64,000 nucleotides of DNA from Chaetomium olivaceum. Taxonomy: Eukaryota > Ascomycota > Sordariomycetes > Sordariales > Chaetomiaceae. The notes under the pieces were generated by a model, which did no database searches, was not told where the DNA came from, and saw nothing but the letters and a program-made list of their open reading frames with translations. Shown piece by piece: positions 1-11,183 of this stretch. Within the stretch, counting starts at the first letter, position 1; each line of letters opens with the position of its first letter. The stretch lies in assembly GCA_039881045.1 (NCBI GenBank), contig JAYWVB010000016.1, positions 248,001 to 312,000 on the forward strand. Direction: 5' to 3'. The position numbers were made by a program, and so were the translations under genes.

Positions 1-116
1 ACTTCTCTTTCTCAACTCTTGGGGATCAGACCTTCACGCTCAAACAAACATCACAATTAAATCTTGCTAGTTTCATAACGGACACTATACCGCAGTCTGG
101 CCACATCACAAGCATT

Positions 117-1325
117 ATGGCCTCTATAAACCCACAACTACCACCTCACCTCCAGAAGCGCAAACGGACTCCCGAGGACGAGGCAGAGCTTGGTTCGCCT
201 CCACCCAAAACTTCCCGTCGAGACAACAACGACGAGATCGCCTTAGACGACGACTCCGACGACGATTTTGGGCCAGCTGCGCCGGCTTCCGCACGCAACA
301 CGAAAGAGACGATGCCACCAAGAGCAGGGTCATCAATCGGCCCCTCACTACCCCCAGCAATCGCAAACAGCGCGGCCGCGCCGGCAGACAAGAAACGATC
401 AATTGGTCCCTCTCTCCCACCGACCGCAGCGTCAGGAAACGGTGACGAGATATCTCTCGACTCCGACGACGACACGACCGGCCCAGCCCTGCCCCCAACA
501 AAAGCCGGCCCCAGCGCACCTCCCAAGCGTGTGCTCGGCCCAGCACCACCGCCAGCCCTTTCCGAGCGACCCCCGACCGGCCCCGATTCCTCTGACGACT
601 CCGACTCCGACGACGACGGCTGGGGCCCCGCGCTCCCAGGCGCATCCACTAGCACCCGAACCACCTCCACCCTCGGCCCCAACCACCCATCACTCGCCAA
701 CAACCACCCCGAACCCGCCGCACCCAAACGCGACGACTGGATGCTCGCACCACCCACCAGCAGCGGCCCCCGCGCTCCGGACCCGACCAAGCTCAAGTCG
801 CGCAAGTTTGCGAGCGGGCCGCGGGCTGCAACAGACGGCAAGCCGGCGGGAGTCAGCTCCATCTGGACGGAAACGCCCGAGGAAAAGTCCCGTCGGCTGG
901 CCAACGCCGTGCTGGGGCGTGAAGATGCGCACAATACGCCAGCAGATGTTCGGAGGCCGGCGGCCAGCAGTGGCGGGGGTGGGGGTGGTGGTAAACGGGA
1001 TAGTAGCAGCAAGGCGGACGAGGCGCGCATCAAGTCCTACATCGAGCAGACGCGGGGCAAGAGCCTGGTGGCGGAGCACCAGGCGGCGCGGGCGGCGGGG
1101 AAGTCGGCGACGCTGGTGAAATCAGGGGATCATGGGAAGTGGGGAGCTAAGGGCGGCGGCGGTGATGAAGGGCAGGTGGAGGAAGACGATGACCCGAGTA
1201 AGCGGGCGTTTGACTGGGAGAAGGATATGAAAGTGGGTGGGCAGATCAGTGGTTCGCAGAAGAAGGAGTTGTTGAATAGGGCGGCGAATTTTGGGGGGAG
1301 GTTCCAGAGTGGGAAGTATTTGTGA
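117..1325 (+). CDS. GPALPP-motif protein with DUF3752 domain
   Basis: Single-exon 402-residue protein. The N-terminal two thirds is low-complexity: acidic patches such as DDDSDDD and SLDSDDD alternate with repeated GPxxPP motifs (GPSLPP twice, GPALPP, GPSAPP, GPAPPP, then WGPALPG near residue 167). This is the signature of the GPALPP-motif family. The C-terminal third is basic and charged and ends in FDWEKDMKVGGQ...NRAANFGGRFQSGKYL, which matches the DUF3752 tail that closes this family. The ATG is the first in the transcript side and the motifs begin soon after it. The family is nuclear and poorly characterised, and I infer no precise role. It converges with the RING gene downstream. The C-terminal half contains a GGGGGGG run at about residue 290. 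Confidence 0.85.
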   Translation: MASINPQLPPHLQKRKRTPEDEAELGSPPPKTSRRDNNDEIALDDDSDDDFGPAAPASARNTKETMPPRAGSSIGPSLPPAIANSAAAPADKKRSIGPSLPPTAASGNGDEISLDSDDDTTGPALPPTKAGPSAPPKRVLGPAPPPALSERPPTGPDSSDDSDSDDDGWGPALPGASTSTRTTSTLGPNHPSLANNHPEPAAPKRDDWMLAPPTSSGPRAPDPTKLKSRKFASGPRAATDGKPAGVSSIWTETPEEKSRRLANAVLGREDAHNTPADVRRPAASSGGGGGGGKRDSSSKADEARIKSYIEQTRGKSLVAEHQAARAAGKSATLVKSGDHGKWGAKGGGGDEGQVEEDDDPSKRAFDWEKDMKVGGQISGSQKKELLNRAANFGGRFQSGKYL

Positions 1326-2192
1326 GCTTGTAAAGGGGGGTTTGGATACAGTGAACCATCTGCGTAGGAGTTCAGGGGTATTATTAAATAGATAGGAGGG
1401 ATGTCATAATATACACTCAAGCGATATACACCCTGGAACATAGATATTGCATAGCAAGGTCAAGCGTAATACTCATGTACGCATGGTGCAACGAGTATAT
1501 TCATTCGATTTCAAACACCCATCCAAAATACACACAACACCTTTCCCATCCCAAACCAGGCATCTACCTTTCACCAGCCTAGCCTGCCCACCGGCCTAAC
1601 TTTCTTTCGATCCCGTTTGCTGACCCGCGTCCCTCCACCCGAATAAATCAAGCATCCTGCCCACCCGGCCCATTCAACCCCGATAACTCCATGCTTGTAA
1701 AGGGCAAGTGTGCCTGCCCTCCATAACCCTATAAAGCCAATGTGCTATGCAAATTCCAATACTGAGGAGATGCGAGAGGAAACAGTACAAAAAAAAACAG
1801 AGGAACAGTGAGGGTTGTTCGCCCGCCGGGCGATGCAAACCTCCGCTGCTGATGATATATGGGAGTCCCAACTCGCTGAAATGACAGCCGTCATCCCGGG
1901 CGGTACTCCTTGGCTATAGTTCGAGAATATATGTATGCGAACGCCGGATGTGTGATGGCGTATATGTGCATGTTCACCAACGACATAGCACTGCGTAAGT
2001 GGTCGTGGAGGTGACGTTGGGGTTCGAGAAATGGCCTCCGATTGGAGTGCAAATAAACCCAAGCAGATCGATGCGTGAGGCACCCGCCGTAGTTATGATC
2101 AAGTAAAAAATACGAGTACATTTCGAGAAATGGGGTATCGAGAATTGCGTATGTCATGAGCATCGCGGCGGTATATCGACGTCGTTTAGTCG
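1326..2192. other. Intergenic, convergent 3' ends
   Basis: Lies between the stop codons of two convergent genes, so it should hold both 3' UTRs. The open frames in it are short, without a recognisable domain, and lack plausible splice structure. I see nothing further. Confidence 0.6.
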
Positions 2193-3775
2193 TTAATTCT
2201 GTGCAGTCCGAACCCCAGCTTCGAGCTGCGATGGGGTGACCGCAGGGTCAGCATTTGAGGGTGCTGGGTCTGGCTGGGTCTGGCGGTTTTGGCCGCTCTG
2301 GCCTCTACCAAATCGGAATGTTGGGATCATATTCCCGAGACTGGAAAGCAGACCGCCGGCCCCAGATTGAGCGGGTGTGGCATCCGATGCTGGCGGGGCG
2401 GGGCTCGGCCTTGATCTTTGACGACCGGGAATGGCAGAACCTCCTGTGTTTCTTGGCCGAGACCTGTTTGTTGTAGATCGTCTGTTTTGGTCCGACCGGC
2501 CAAAGCTAAAGAAGGCCGGTCGCGGCCTACCGGGAAGATTCATCCGGTTGTTGCGTGAGTTGCCAGGGAGGGTGACGTGGACCACGGGGGTTTGGCCGTC
2601 AGTACCATCGGCGGCCTGAGGGCGGGGCTTGGGAGTGAAGTAATCGGCCTTGCACAATGGGCAGCACGCCCTCCTTGTCGTAAGCCAGGGGTCAATGCAG
2701 GCAGCATGGAACGCATGGCCGCAAGTCAAGCCGCGCACATCGTCATCGTCTTCTAAAGTGTCAATGCAAATGGCGCACGTGTCACCCCACCTGACGTTCC
2801 TAGGCATTCTGGCGGCAGAGCAGCGTCGATGTGTTCGTCTTCGTCATCTTCGTCATGAGAAATTTGGCTAAGGTGCTTGTCCGCGACGGCCGTGTCCGGG
2901 TCAGCGTCACGGGTAGAATCCGTTGATGCTCGACGAAGTCCGGCAACTGTACTCGATGTACTTTCCTTGGGGACGTGGCGAGGGGTTTGAACTGGGGGCT
3001 TCTCGGTATTTTCCGCCGCAGTTTCGGGTGGGGGCTCTGTCACCGTCCCAGTTGCCGTCGCGCTGGTCGTTGGCCGGCCGTCGGTTGACGGTCGATCCTT
3101 CGGCGAAGCTTCCTGGATTGTGCCCTCGGCATCACGGATGCTGTTCGGCCGGCTTTGGGGGACCGATACACCACCTCGAGTGGGCAATCCTTCCTGCGCC
3201 CGGCTCGCAACCCATGTCTTGTATTTGAGCATCGGGAATTTCTCGTTCACTTCGTCAATCGGCATCAACTTCTTCTCTCTCCGGCGACGGTGCGGGCGGG
3301 GCATGTTCTCCATGCCAATCGGCTCTCCTTCCTCGTTCCGCAGCTGGCGGGCTCGGGCATTATACCTAAAGCAATACTTGACGCCAACGATGATCCTGTC
3401 CATTGTTAGACGGTAGTTCGCGATACTTCCACTTCCCTGACAAGTAAAGACTCACCAGAGGTTGGTGAAGACGACGCCAAATCCGAGGGCGACGAAGAAA
3501 AGCAGTGACGACGAGTTCCCTCCCCCTCCTCCACCGCCGCCTCCTCCGGTGTCTCCTCCCGAATCCCCTCCTCCACTGCTGGGCCCGCCATTGGCAAGGG
3601 TGCTACTATCGGTTGGTGACGGACCTGGCGAGGTCAAGGTAACCGAAGTGACCGGCGGTGCGGTCGCGAGGCTCGGAGTCGCGATAGCCTGGGTGGCCGT
3701 CGTTACGGCGACCTCGGTTGCCTGCCTCACCACCACCCGTACCGCCTCCACTACCGCGGGATTTAGGATTGCCAT
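2193..3775 (-). CDS. Membrane-anchored RING-H2 (E3 ubiquitin ligase-like) protein
   Basis: Two exons (3456-3775 and 2193-3395) flank a 60-bp intron with a GTGAGT donor and ACAG acceptor. The splice joins a transmembrane segment (LLFFVALGFGVVFTNLW then IIVGVKYCF, about residues 90-115). A basic, Ser/Pro-rich linker follows, and then a C3H2C3 RING-H2 domain near residue 320-365 (CAIC, CGHAFH, CPLC). A Pro/Gly-rich tail ends the protein. This is the layout of fungal membrane RING ubiquitin ligases; the substrate is unknown. The frame breaks just before the RING. One extra base in the C-run at 2785-2788 (GGGG on the coding strand) restores a 507-residue protein, and no splice site explains the break. 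The open frame also continues upstream of the chosen ATG to about 3822 without another ATG, so a 5' exon may be missing. Confidence 0.8.
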
Positions 3776-6700
3776 CTTGCCGGAGACAATGTTGAGACTC
3801 GGTGGCGACTTGAACGATTCACGGGCGCAGAGTGTCCATCAGGCGATTGTCGTCGAGAACGCGGGCATGGGTAACTGAAATGGCGGCCCAAAGGAACACG
3901 ATGGCTCATTTGCCAGCATACGAAAAAAAGAAACCGGGCCTGATGCGCGATGGTTGGCTCGAGTCGAGAGTGAATCCGTCGGAAGGCTGGGAAACACTCG
4001 TTGATGGGGTCGACAGAAGTGGGAAGAAGGAACGCAGGCGTGCAGCAAGCCTAGAAAGTGGAGAAAATGATGGGGGACAAAGGATCTTGAAATGGGGTGG
4101 GTGGGCGATGGAAAATTGTTAGGGGCGCTGGGGCGGCACACTGTCGCTTGGTGTCTGAGACCGGACGGGGGGCAAGCAACCTCACACACCCTTCTGTGGG
4201 GGAGGCGGGCTGTGTCGAGTCGACGGAAGGCGAGGAAAGGAATGGTTTTGTGGGGCAGGTCCTTTTCCACGCACGGGCTGGCAGGCTGGGGTGGTTGCAG
4301 GGGGTTGGAGAGTTGGAGGGGTCCGGAACAGGCGGGATTGACAAGGGCATTGCCAAGCTGGGAGATCGGGAAAGCTGGCAGCCATGGTTAACGACCTCCG
4401 ACCACCACAAAAGCAACCAACCAACCCCCAAGAGATACAACTAACTCTATTCGAGCGACCTTCCTCGTTGATGCAATGCAAGAGTCCGGACGAAATGATG
4501 GGCTGACGAGGCTCGGGCGCAGCACGTCCAGACGCAGTGCATGGATGCAATGGGTACACAAAACAGAATACGTCAACCTGGTTCCATTCCAACATCACTT
4601 TGCTCGTGCTCACTCATCAATTTGAGTTACGTCGCTTTGCGGGATCCCAGATGAAACCTCTCAAGCGGCTTCAGCTCATCCCTTCCCCAATGACGCGCTT
4701 CTCGGAGCGCTACCCGCGGCGTATTCCGGGATTGGACGTTTACGCCGCCGGGAACTTCCTGTGCCTTTACCTTTTATCTTAAAATATACGATTTTAGACA
4801 TGCTTCTCAACGGCTTTTCAGTCTTCAGCGGCCCAGCAAGACAAAACTTCGCGCGCGTGTGTTTTGGGATGCGACAAAACCAAAATGGACGGGCTGGAAG
4901 CGAGAGCGGGATGCCCGCATCTAACCAGATCCGGAAGCTTCACGGAGCATGCCAGAGCCAGTCCTGAAACCTCAAAGACGAAAGCAAATAAATCCGTTTG
5001 CAAAAACCCTCGATACAAGGGAACCAGATCGGTGATATCCGGCCAAGGATGTCCCTATGCGCTCAGACATCGACGCATTCGGTCCCTTGGCTTGTCGTGC
5101 GTGCGTTAGTTAATTGATAAACCGCAGGCAATTCATTCATCCCCACGAGAAGTATGCTCCAGGCGAGATGGTGTGGTGAAATACCCAGCCGCCCAACTGC
5201 ATCAGCTTCCAAATTAACTCGCTGTGCTGTGCCTGAATTTACCTCCCGATGGTCACACCAAAACAGAAGACGGAGGCGGCCTCCCTCGTAGATTCGGGAT
5301 TGCTGAGATTGGTTTGAAACTTGCACATAAACAGTTAAAGCTCGGATCTAGTGAAGCCCAACCTCATGCGATGATCCACTTCAGCAAGCCGATCCATAGC
5401 AGAAACTTCCTATCACCAGTGGCGATGCAGCGCGCATGTGCAAACAGAAAAGCCAATTGCTTTCTGCGGTCAAAAAGAGCCAGGAATGTCGCCTGACGCT
5501 CGCTGCACGAGGCGTTGGTACGGGCGTATCACCGATACCCGATCGGCACTGCAGGGCGAGGAGATATCACGGTTGTCGTACCGAGGAGATATGTGTTGAA
5601 TCCATGGTCGGCGTTAGGTCCCCAATATTACGAGCCACGAAATATCCATTTCAGCGAGCTAGGTACGAAGTCGTAACACGACCTTTTCGAACACGGCCTG
5701 ACCAGACTCAAGGATCCAAGACGGCACGATAATTGCCGCCTCTTCGCTTGCGAAAGGATAGACTGCTAATTGCAAGCGGACCGCGGCACATTGACCCGCA
5801 GCGTGTCCGTTCGAGAGATGGCGTCGTTGTTGGCGCGGGGAATACAGAGGGTCACACTGCAGCGAGCGTCTGCAGGTCGTCAACACAACGATTTGTCGAG
5901 GCAGAGCTGTCTTGAGATCGACCTGATCCTTGCACAGCTTGCATGCTGTGGTAGCCAAGGTTGGGACAAGTTACTGTCGTGACTGTAAAAGCATGTATGT
6001 GTATGTACGTATGGCCAAGCATGCCGGAATTTACCATAACACAAATAATAAAATCTCCCCGTGTTTCTCCCAGGTGCCTTGGTTACGAGGGGCACAGAGA
6101 AGGTCGCCGGGTCGCCTGGCCGCCGACCACAACACCGCCCGCCCGCACGGGCTGAACGTCTCAGGTACTCCTGGCGTTTGTTGAATACGCATTGCTTATT
6201 CGAGCTCAGCTTTGCGGACAAACATGCCCTGCATGACGATCCTTCCAAATGGTTCCTTTTGGGGAGGTGGGCGTTCCTGGGAGGAGGGAGGGGCCGAGTT
6301 CGAATATTTGTCACGATATCCCCAAGACAATATTTCTTCTTGCACAAGTCGCGGGTTGGGATGGAACCTGGAAAGGCAAAAAACATCAGCACCAGCTGAC
6401 TGGACGAGCGTGGCTCCGCATGCGAAGCACCACGGTGTGCACCCGGTAGCGAACCAGCTCAGCGAGATCAGACGGGATCAAGCAGTAGCGGGGGCGGGGC
6501 TAACCTGCAGTGCCAGAGTGCCTGCTAACCTGCTAAATCGTCACTCCCTCGGGGCCACAGATGGGCCATCACTGGCCACAAACGGCCCGCCGAGGCCCGG
6601 CTTCCTCCAACCCCGACAGAGCCGAGTTTCCTCCACTCGACCCGGGCACACTTCCGTCCTATACTGGATGCGCCTAGGCTTGACGCCAAGGGTCAAGAAC

Positions 6701-8613
6701 GAGGCGATGCCCACCAAGACGCGCAAGTCAAAAAGGTTTCGGGAACAGAAGATTCCCGCCAGAGCAAGGACGGGAGGGTAACCTAAGGGAAGAGCGAGGC
6801 CGGGGCTTCCGGCGAAGAACAACTAGGGAATTGGGAGAGCCACTTAGGTGCAAGTGTATCCGTGAGTCTAACCTTTCTGCGTCAATAATCTGAATCCCGC
6901 ACACACCGTCAACGGCGGGCAACGGGCGACACAGCACTAAACGGTTCGATGGCTGCGCCATACCCTCCGAAACCAACCTCGATGCCGAGTCAAAACCGTG
7001 CAGCTCGCCGAAGAGGGTAACATCCAGAGCCCACGCGAGCAAACCCCAGAGTTCAGAGTTTACATAACAGTCCCCGATGACCGGAGCACCCGGAAGGCGG
7101 CTTTATCACGGACTTGTCCAATTCGCGCTGCCGACGGTCAAAGTAGAGGTCGATCATGGCACCACCGCCTTTGCTCACTCACTCACCACTCACTATTAAC
7201 CAATACACCTCACCCACTGCCTGCTCCCGCCCTGCAGCTGTGGTGTTACCCCAGTCCAAGTGCCGCAGTTTAAATGGACTCTGCCCTCATGACCGTTTCT
7301 TGCCAGACCGCTCACATCATCCCTGATTAGCCCGGGTGAGATCATAAGCCGATCACCACATTGCGTCAGTTTATCACTGATGTGACGTCCCTGCATGTGC
7401 TTTCCCTTTGGCCCATACAAGAGGTCCTGGTGATGTTGAAAGGCATGTCTAGACCGCGGGGATCTACACAGTAACTTGCATAATCATGGTCAACTCATGC
7501 TGTAGTATATGTAGGGAAACTAACTGAGGTTATTCCGAAAGGTCAGGGCTTGCGAGAGGATGTGACCTTGGGTTACCGATCCACTGTGCTGTGAATCATA
7601 CCGAACAATCTATCTCGGGTATGACCTCGGTCGTGGCCCTCGGCATGCCGAGATCACGACATGTAAACAACGCTTCAGTCCTGTTTTCCTAGCATATGAG
7701 TAACGCACAGCCTAAGAGTGACTGTGACAAAAGATAAGTCTTATCGTCCAACTGATATGAGCCCTTCATATCCATGCCATCACAAGTACCATCACGAGTG
7801 CCATCCCGATTTATGCTTGTCTCACATGTTGCCTCGTGCTGCTTTTGAGGCACGGCACACCATCCTTCCCTTCGATGGCACATTTTAGCAGAGAGCTAAA
7901 TCAGAATCCAGACCAAAGAGAGGCAGATGTTGGGCCCAAGTGTTAACGAGTTCTATCTGGCATCAAGGAAACTTTCATCCCGTAACCTTCGGAAACCAAG
8001 CCACAACGGGCATATGCATGGCCCATCATCGGGTTGACTCCGACCACGGAATCCCTTCGGATATGGTACCATGAATAGCCCCCACGTCTCTCTCCAACAA
8101 AGTATGCCCCGGGGCAGGCGAAATATCTGGAATTACCAAGATGACATGCTCACCACAACCCCGTTTTACATACGAATAATAACCATGCCCAACCTCCTAC
8201 CTCTTTTCTTGACCTTGCCTTTCGCCACACTCCAGTTCACAAGGGACCATAAGGGGCTGTCCAGTAACTATGGGAAAGGTGGAGGGTAACAAACCGGTCA
8301 AGTATGTGGGAGTGTCATCGTTCTGCAGGTGATGGTTTTGATGTTTGGCAATGCCCGTGACCCGTGGAAATGTTCGCCAGGGTAGAAAGTAGAACGAGCT
8401 TCCGCTGATGCAGTCCGCCAACCAGGCTAAACAAAAGAAGCAGGATCGTTTGATCTATGTCTACCCGCCCGCCCCCTACAGTACATTTCACGTGTTGGGC
8501 TCGGATGTAAGACCGATTATAATACATTGACCCATGCGCCTCTTCTCCGCTCCACAAGGAAAAGCCTCCCTTTCACCAACCACACCACCTTTTCCCCGTC
8601 TACCAAACCCCCT
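3776..8613. other. Long gene-free stretch (about 4.8 kb)
   Basis: It holds the upstream region of the RING gene (minus strand) and the 3' side of the MPP-beta gene (minus strand). I checked both strands. Open frames reach at most about 190 codons, show no family motif and no splice-consistent extension, and composition is mixed. No tRNA B-box with matching stems was found. It may hold promoters, a non-coding RNA or decayed repeats, but nothing can be named. Confidence 0.5.
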
Positions 8614-10323
8614 TTAAAAGTTCCTGCTCATGTCAGCCCGCACTCTCGCGTAGTCGAACAGGCCCTCGATGCTGCCGACAGCGCTGATGGCGATGTCCTG
8701 GTCCCAGAGCCTCCTGTTGGCAAACTCCATAACGTCCTTCTCGGTGATGTTGTCGATGACGCGCTCGATCTCGCCGGGGCTCATGCGGCGGCCCGTGTTG
8801 ACGATCTGGCGGCCGATGTCCTCGGCGACGGCGGTGGTGCCGTCCAGGGACAGAAGGATGGACGCCTTGAGCTGGGCCTTGGCGCGCTCGACCTCGGCCT
8901 CGCTCACGTTGCTCGACAGGCGCGACCACTCACGGAGGGCGAAGTGCACCAGGTCGTCGACGGACCCGAGCTTGTCGGTGACCAGGTAGATACCCCAGAG
9001 ACTGCACGAATAAATTAGTATGGGATCGATTTACATACTGTAACGACTCATAAAGTAGGCTTACCCAGTGTCGCTGTAGCTGGTGGAGAAGCTCATGTAG
9101 CTGTTGGCCAGGTCGTTCTTGTGGACGATGCCGCTGAGCTTGCTGCCCTGGTGGGGAGCGTTGCCAAGGGCCTTGTCGTAGTTGCCGACGATGGCCTGGG
9201 CGACCAGCGCGGTGAAGTAGTCGGGGTCACTCCAGCTGGCACCCTCAACGGCAATCGCAATGTTGGCGGTGGGAATGGTGTCGTCGCGGATCCTGACGTC
9301 AGAGCCGATGAAGTCGGGCTTCTTCTTGGACAGGGCGTAGGCGCTGGTCTCGGCGCTCTTGGACGGGAGCTTGGAGAAGTACCGGTCGGCCATCTCGACG
9401 AGTTGCTGGTGGGGGATACCGCCGGCGCCGGCGAGGACCATGCGGTCAGCCGTGTAGTTGTTCTTGACGTAGTTGGAGAGCTCGGTGCGGGTGATATCGC
9501 GGATGTTCTCGCGGGGGCCGAGGATGGTGCGGCCCAGGGACTGGCCCTGGTAGGCGGTGGCGTGGAGGTGGTCAAACACGACCTCCTCAACCTGCTTCTC
9601 AACCTCCTCAGACTCCCGTAGGATGACATCACGCTCCCGTTCGATGGCGGCCTCCTCGAGCTTCGAGTTCTGGAGAATATCTTGCAGGATGTCGACGCAC
9701 TGGGGGACGTCCTCGTTAAGGGCCTTGGCAAAGTAGACGGTGTTCTCGCGCTGTTACCGGGGTTAGAGATCGACAAAGGGTCCGCCAAATACGCGGGGCA
9801 TGACGAACCGAGGTGTAGGCGTTCAGGTGGCCGCCCATGTTCTCGATCTCAAGCTCCAACTGGTGTTGTGTCCTCTTCGAGGTACCCTATTCCGCGAGTC
9901 AGAACGATCGGTCGGGTGCTTAGACAATATAATCCGAGCTGTAGTAGGTGCCGGCGCAGCTGATCCGTACCTTGAAGGCGAGATGCTCGAGGAAGTGGGC
10001 GGTGCCGTTGGTCTCGGCGGTCTCGGCGCGGGAGCCGGCATCGATCCACACGCCGACGGTCGAGGTCTGGGCATAGGGCGAGTACTGAGTCGCGACCTAG
10101 AGGGAGGGATAGAAGTCAGTATCGGCCTGCCTAGGGCCCAATTGGTCAATTGGTGTCAGGGGGGGTAGCTCACGGTTAGGCCATTTTTGAGTGTGGTGGT
10201 TTCGGTCTTGATCGCAGGCGACGAGTGCGGCGTTGCGAGGCCTCGCCTGGTGGGGAGAGAAAGACCTCCAGCGCGGCCGCGAAGGCCCTGCGCGAGGTTC
10301 AGAGCGAGTCTCCGGGACGCCAT
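8614..10323 (-). CDS. pep: Mitochondrial processing peptidase beta subunit (M16 metalloprotease)
   Basis: Five exons (10174-10323, 9971-10096, 9809-9886, 9065-9750, 8614-9001) join in frame to 475 residues, the usual family length. All four introns are 58-84 bp with GT/AG ends. The N-terminus (MASRRLALNLAQGLRGRAGG) is a typical Arg-rich matrix-targeting presequence. The inverted zinc motif HFLEH lies in exon 2, as expected of the catalytic beta subunit, followed by the HLNAYTSRE segment spanning an intron. The C-terminal M16 domain (GSIEGLFDYARVR) is complete. The enzyme removes presequences from imported mitochondrial proteins. In Neurospora the same polypeptide (PEP) also serves as core protein I of complex III; dual use here is inferred from that homology. 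An ATG 25 codons downstream of the longest open frame was chosen because it begins the presequence. Confidence 0.95.
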
Positions 10324-11183
10324 GGACGCGGATGTGTAGGGGGGGGGTTGGAAAATGAGCGGTTTGAAGGAAAGTCCTGGCTCCTCCGCTTGCTTCAAAA
10401 AACTACTGGTATGCGGCGTAATTTTGCCTCACTTCCAAGGCCCAGCTCGGGAACGCCCGGGCCAAACCTGGCTTGGAGCTCTCGTCACGTGGTCCAGCAG
10501 CTCTTTTGCCCGGCAACTTCTCTTGGCATTTAGAAATTCCGTTTCTGCGATTGGCTGTCAAGCCGCACACTTGTTCAGGCTCCCTGCACCTTTTCGACCT
10601 CGTCTCAACGCTCCCTGCACTCGAGCCCAAGCTCCTCTTCATGACGGCACTGAAAGTGTATTTTTCTGTCGTGCAACACCCACCACAGCGAGGAGGGAAT
10701 ATCGGGCATGTTACAGGGAAGGGACACCGTTTTGAATGATACTGGATGATGCGATGCTATGCTTCGCATGGCTGTTCCCAAGCGTTACAAGAGCTGGGGT
10801 CGCCTAAACTTAACAGTCCTCTCACGACTGCAAGTGTGCATCCAATGCCGTGTCATACGCTCACACCATCACGCTCTTTCACTCAAAATTCCCAAGTTTG
10901 TGGGTTGAACACAGTTTCAAGCCCAAGGATTCCTGCGGCCACAGTCGCCGGAAGATCCCGCCAATGAGCTCATAGGCTGCGACCTGCCATCCTTCTTGGG
11001 GCTCTCTGGCGAGTGCTTTGCGGCTCTGACCCACACTGCTAGGATGCACTGATACGTCGTTCGAGGTCGTCTGGTACATGTACCTACACCGTATGCTGTA
11101 GTTAGCATCAAGCTTCCACGGCTTTCTTGATCTCTTGGCCATTTGGATGAGCTATATCCGGCCAAACCCCTATTTCTATAGAC
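10324..11183. other. Intergenic between divergent MPP-beta and the GH36-like gene
   Basis: About 860 bases between two divergently oriented starts, so it should carry both promoters. Apart from the CCAAT box at 10550 I see no clear element and no supported gene. Confidence 0.5.
10550..10554 (-). promoter_or_regulatory. CCAAT box upstream of MPP-beta
   Basis: ATTGG on the plus strand reads CCAAT in the direction of the MPP-beta gene, about 230 bases before its start codon, a usual distance for the Hap/CCAAT-binding complex that controls respiratory genes in fungi. A single pentamer is weak evidence. Confidence 0.3.

Noticed and set aside
146..1033. 295-codon minus-strand ORF over the GPALPP gene
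   Set aside because: It reads as complementary low-complexity Ser/Gly-rich sequence; the plus-strand motif repeats are diagnostic.
6212..6781. 189-codon plus-strand ORF
   Set aside because: No domain, no composition expected of protein, no conserved start; typical random open frame in GC-rich DNA.
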